Shown here: one piece after another, positions 61,549-64,000 of the stretch
How the letters are laid out: the number at the start of each line of letters is the position of its first letter
How positions within the stretch are numbered: the stretch's first letter is position 1
DNA from: Monosiga brevicollis MX1
Taxonomy: Eukaryota; Opisthokonta; Choanoflagellata; Craspedida; Salpingoecidae
Direction of reading: 5' to 3'
DNA: 64,000 bases
Assembly (NCBI RefSeq): GCF_000002865.3
Contig: NW_001865062.1
Coordinates: forward strand, 457,921-521,920
The notes under the pieces: generated by a model
The model's input: the letters and a program-made list of their open reading frames with translations, nothing else
The model's database searches: none
Told to the model about the DNA's origin: nothing
Position numbers and translations under genes: made by a program

Positions 61549-62360
61549 TGGACAAAGCCTTTGTTGCACCACAATGCCACACACATTCATGATTTTTTAT
61601 TTTACGCACAGCACCCTCGTGTTTGCCTTTGTACCTACGTTTTGACAACCAAAGTCCACCGCTTGACAATTCAAGTGGATAGTTGCTTCTCAACCTTGAG
61701 CTTGCCTTGCGCCACGATGCGTTTCCTCAGAAGGGACACCTTGCCGCCCCTCATGATTGTGCCAAAAGCACTATCAAACGAACATGCCTCGAGGAAGAGC
61801 AGAGCAACAAAAGCGAAGACACAAGCACGAGCAGCCAGGCACAAAAAGACGAGGGAGACAGAGACAGAGAGAAGAGCAATAAGAGACACACAACCAGAAA
61901 AACCCGTCAAGACAAAACAACACACACACACACTTTCTTCAGTGAGAGAGAGAGTGTGTGTGTGTGTGTGTGAGAGAGAGTTTGAGGTCATTTTGGCAGA
62001 GAGAGCGGGTGAGTGATCGAGTCCGACGGGTCATGGCGAGGAGAGGTGGTGTGAGAGGTGGTGTGGGAAGCGGAGAGGGAGGGGGGATGAAGATCTGGTG
62101 GTGTGATGTGGAAAGTCTGTGGTGTCGGTGCATGGAGCTGGACTCATGTCTGCATGTGTGTCCGATCCAATGAATCCAGGCTGGTTGCCAGACACCCGTT
62201 GGGTTTCTCGAAAGCGTTCAGCTGTGGCCACACTGCCAAGCAGACGCTTCCTTTGGCTTGCGCGCGCGCGGCTGGTCAAGTTGGCGACTTGCCGCTGCTG
62301 CTCCTGTGCTTTTTGCGACGAGACGTGGAGGAATAATGGGCCATTGACTCTGACTTTCAA
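61549..62360. other. Intergenic region with purine/CA low complexity
   Basis: 0.8 kb between two plus-strand genes. It includes CA at 61920-61932, a GT run flanked by GAGAGA at 61945-61980, and G-rich DNA up to about 62100. No coding exon is supported, though the part after 62150 may be leader of the next gene. Confidence 0.5.
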
Positions 62361-64000
62361 ATGACCATGGGCCTCTCAAGGCTGGTCCTTGGAATTGTGG
62401 CGGTCTTCGCTCTCGTGCGTGTGGCTGACTCCGATTGTGGAAGTAAGCCATTGTGATCCAGCTGACCTTTTACCTTGCAGCACGCATCACGCGATGGTCT
62501 GTGACGTTGATCTTCTGCTCGTTGACATTGTGAGTAGACGCGGTTTGCATGCCTGGCCACGCACGAGTAGGGTCGACCTGTACTTGTTATGCATGTAGCG
62601 GTAAGGCGATGCTCCCTTTGATGCTTCAAAGGTCGAGATTATTACTGAAAAGATGTCTCATGGTCATCTTGCTCCAACAGCTGGCTCATACTCAGCAAAC
62701 GGTACTGAGTGCATTCCATGCCCCGTTGGTGCGTATCGCACCCCTGGGTCCGAGCCAAGTAACACTGAGCCAACAAACTGTTTACCGACCGAGCAAAAGA
62801 AAGACATCACAACCACGAGAGGAAGGCGACGCGCTATTTGAAGAATGAGAATGCTCACCGATTCTTCCTTTCGAATCGCTGTGCGGACAACAGGAACCTA
62901 TGCACTTTTCTCCGCAAAAAGCTGCAAGACTTGCGAGCTTGGTTCGATGCCCTTAATTGCCCTCGATGGCAGCTCCTGTTTGGCTCGACCACAGGCCCGG
63001 TTTGTTTGCTAATGTAGTACGGGCTAATATGTAGGAACTTTTGCGAGTGATGTGGGTCAAACTTCTTGCCAAATGGCAAGCAGCTGTTCACCTGGCACCT
63101 ATATTGAGGCACCAGCCACTTCAAGCTCAAATGTGCAATGCAAAAACTGCAGCCAAGGTGAGCGTGGATCTTGCTCTTTGCAAATATGCAGTTGGATGAT
63201 GACCAGGCTCATGAAAGGATTGCTTAGGATTTTTTTCCGAGAACGACGACGCTGTCGTCTGTTCCAAAGCTTCTGAGTGTAGCACGGGGCAATATCAATC
63301 ACATCCCGCAACTTCAATGTCGGACACTGTGTGTGCGTCGTGTGAAGAAGGTAGGGAAGCCGGTTGGGCGCATGCGTTGTGGTAGATCGGCCCCAATGTG
63401 CGACGGTCGAACAAGGAGTGCGGCGTTGTTGGCACACAGCTGACCGTAATCCGATGATTTCTGGGTTTGTATCTGGCAGGAACCTTCAGCTCTGAAGTGA
63501 ACAGTGCCACATGCACGCCCGTGAGCACCTGCGTGCCGGGCCAGTATGTCGCACAAGAGCCGACACCATCGTCCGACGCCGACTGCGCCAATTGCAACAC
63601 GAGTGAGCTTGCGTCCCTGTGGCTCTTGGTCTTGCTACCTGCCCAACGCGCTGTCGGGTTTGGCGTGCATGCGTCTTCTCACTCGCTCGTGATCGGTCGA
63701 CCACGCTGGGCGAGGGCCGATAGATTATTTTTCGACCGACATCAATAGTGCGACGTGCACGCCTGTCCAAGATTGCTTGGCAGGAGGTTATGTGGCAGTA
63801 CGAGCGACGCCGACGTCGGATGCCGAGTGTATAGCTTGCGTGGCCGGTGGGTGCGAGTGACTTGTGCGGGGGCCGGCGATGTGCAGCGTGGCGTGTATGG
63901 CCGAGGTGGTTATAGGGTTAGGGTTGGACAGACTCTCCCGACCGTGAACTGTGTAAACTGTGTAGTTGATCTTGTGGTTGCTTTGATGATGGCCATGATG
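62361..64000 (+). CDS. Secreted or membrane protein of tandem TNFR-like cysteine modules, 3' end off window
   Basis: The ATG at 62361 opens a signal peptide (MTMGLSRLVLGIVAVFALVR, cleavage near ADS-DCG). Exons: 62361-62442; one from 62681 to about 62765 (SYSANGTECIPCPVGAY); one from 62894 to about 62941 (TYALFSAKSCKTCEL); then four exons at 63035-63157, 63228-63350, 63480-63602 and 63724-63846. Each of the four is exactly 123 nt, with a phase-1 intron on both sides, and encodes one 41-residue module such as SATCTPVSTCVPGQYVAQEP followed by TPSSDADCANC. The pattern is C-x-(8-13)-C-x-G-x-Y-x-A-x(3)-T-x-(S)SD-x-x-C-x-x-C. The ends of the second and third exons are uncertain. The style equals the N-terminal part of the receptor at 1-6423, so an extracellular receptor is likely; any HYR domain, membrane segment or kinase would lie to the right. 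Confidence 0.75.

Noticed and set aside
63915-63935. GGGTTAGGGTTGG resembling telomere repeat
   Set aside because: Only about two imperfect units inside a gene; not a telomeric tract.

Overview
The window is nuclear DNA of an intron-rich, gene-dense, moderately GC-rich eukaryote, most likely a choanoflagellate close to Monosiga brevicollis (inference). Pointers are large secreted or membrane proteins built from GCC2/GCC3-TNFR-like cysteine modules and HYR domains, a stand-alone secreted Hint domain, a multi-SH2 protein joined to a PDZ domain, a Rho-GEF of the FGD type, short phase-consistent GT-AG introns, and a cytosolic Hsp104 that animals have lost. Long GT/CA and CT/GA tracts fill intergenic DNA and some introns, and two N gaps interrupt the sequence. 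I joined exons by hand from splice sites, keeping the reading frame and the family consensus across each junction; about 90 introns were placed this way.

Layout. 1-6423 (-): ectodomain and transmembrane segment of a large receptor whose cytoplasmic part lies off the left edge. 7523-9064 (+): Golgi type II glycosyltransferase. 9578-10343 (-): four-pass membrane protein. 11143-12467 (+): secreted Hint protein. 13865-16990 (+): N-myristoylated SH2-SH2-SH2-PDZ adaptor. 17648-19098 (-): mitochondrial ribosomal protein uS15m, head to head with ATPAF1 at 19394-21240 (+). 21853-23183 (-): RG-rich RRM protein. 24531-27325 (-): HSP104. 28661-39656 (+): UTP20, 17 exons. 40172-41440 (-): intronless glycosyltransferase-like protein. 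42825-45537 (+): pogo/jerky-type DDE transposase with a SAP motif. 47017-51759 (+): FGD-type DH-PH-FYVE-PH Rho-GEF. 52196-53678 (-): DCN1-like neddylation factor with one apparent missing base. 55780-57903 (+): heat shock factor. 58605-61548 (+): ricin-B lectin plus C1GALT1-like GT31 protein. 62361-64000 (+): second cysteine-module protein, running off the right edge.

Most genes lie as divergent (-,+) pairs: receptor/GT47-like, tetraspan/Hint, MRPS15/ATPAF1, HSP104/UTP20, GT-like/transposase and DCN1/HSF. Functional themes are the cell surface and its signalling (receptor, Hint protein, SH2-PDZ adaptor, Rho-GEF), Golgi glycosylation (two or three enzymes), proteostasis (HSF and one of its classical targets, HSP104, 28 kb apart) and housekeeping (UTP20, MRPS15, ATPAF1, DCN1). 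No tRNA, rRNA, CRISPR array or viral element was recognised.

The most unusual items are the secreted Hint protein, the triple-SH2/PDZ adaptor, the lectin-GT31 fusion that lacks its DxD site, four consecutive receptor exons of exactly 123 nt, and a recurrent class of GTTGG splice donors.
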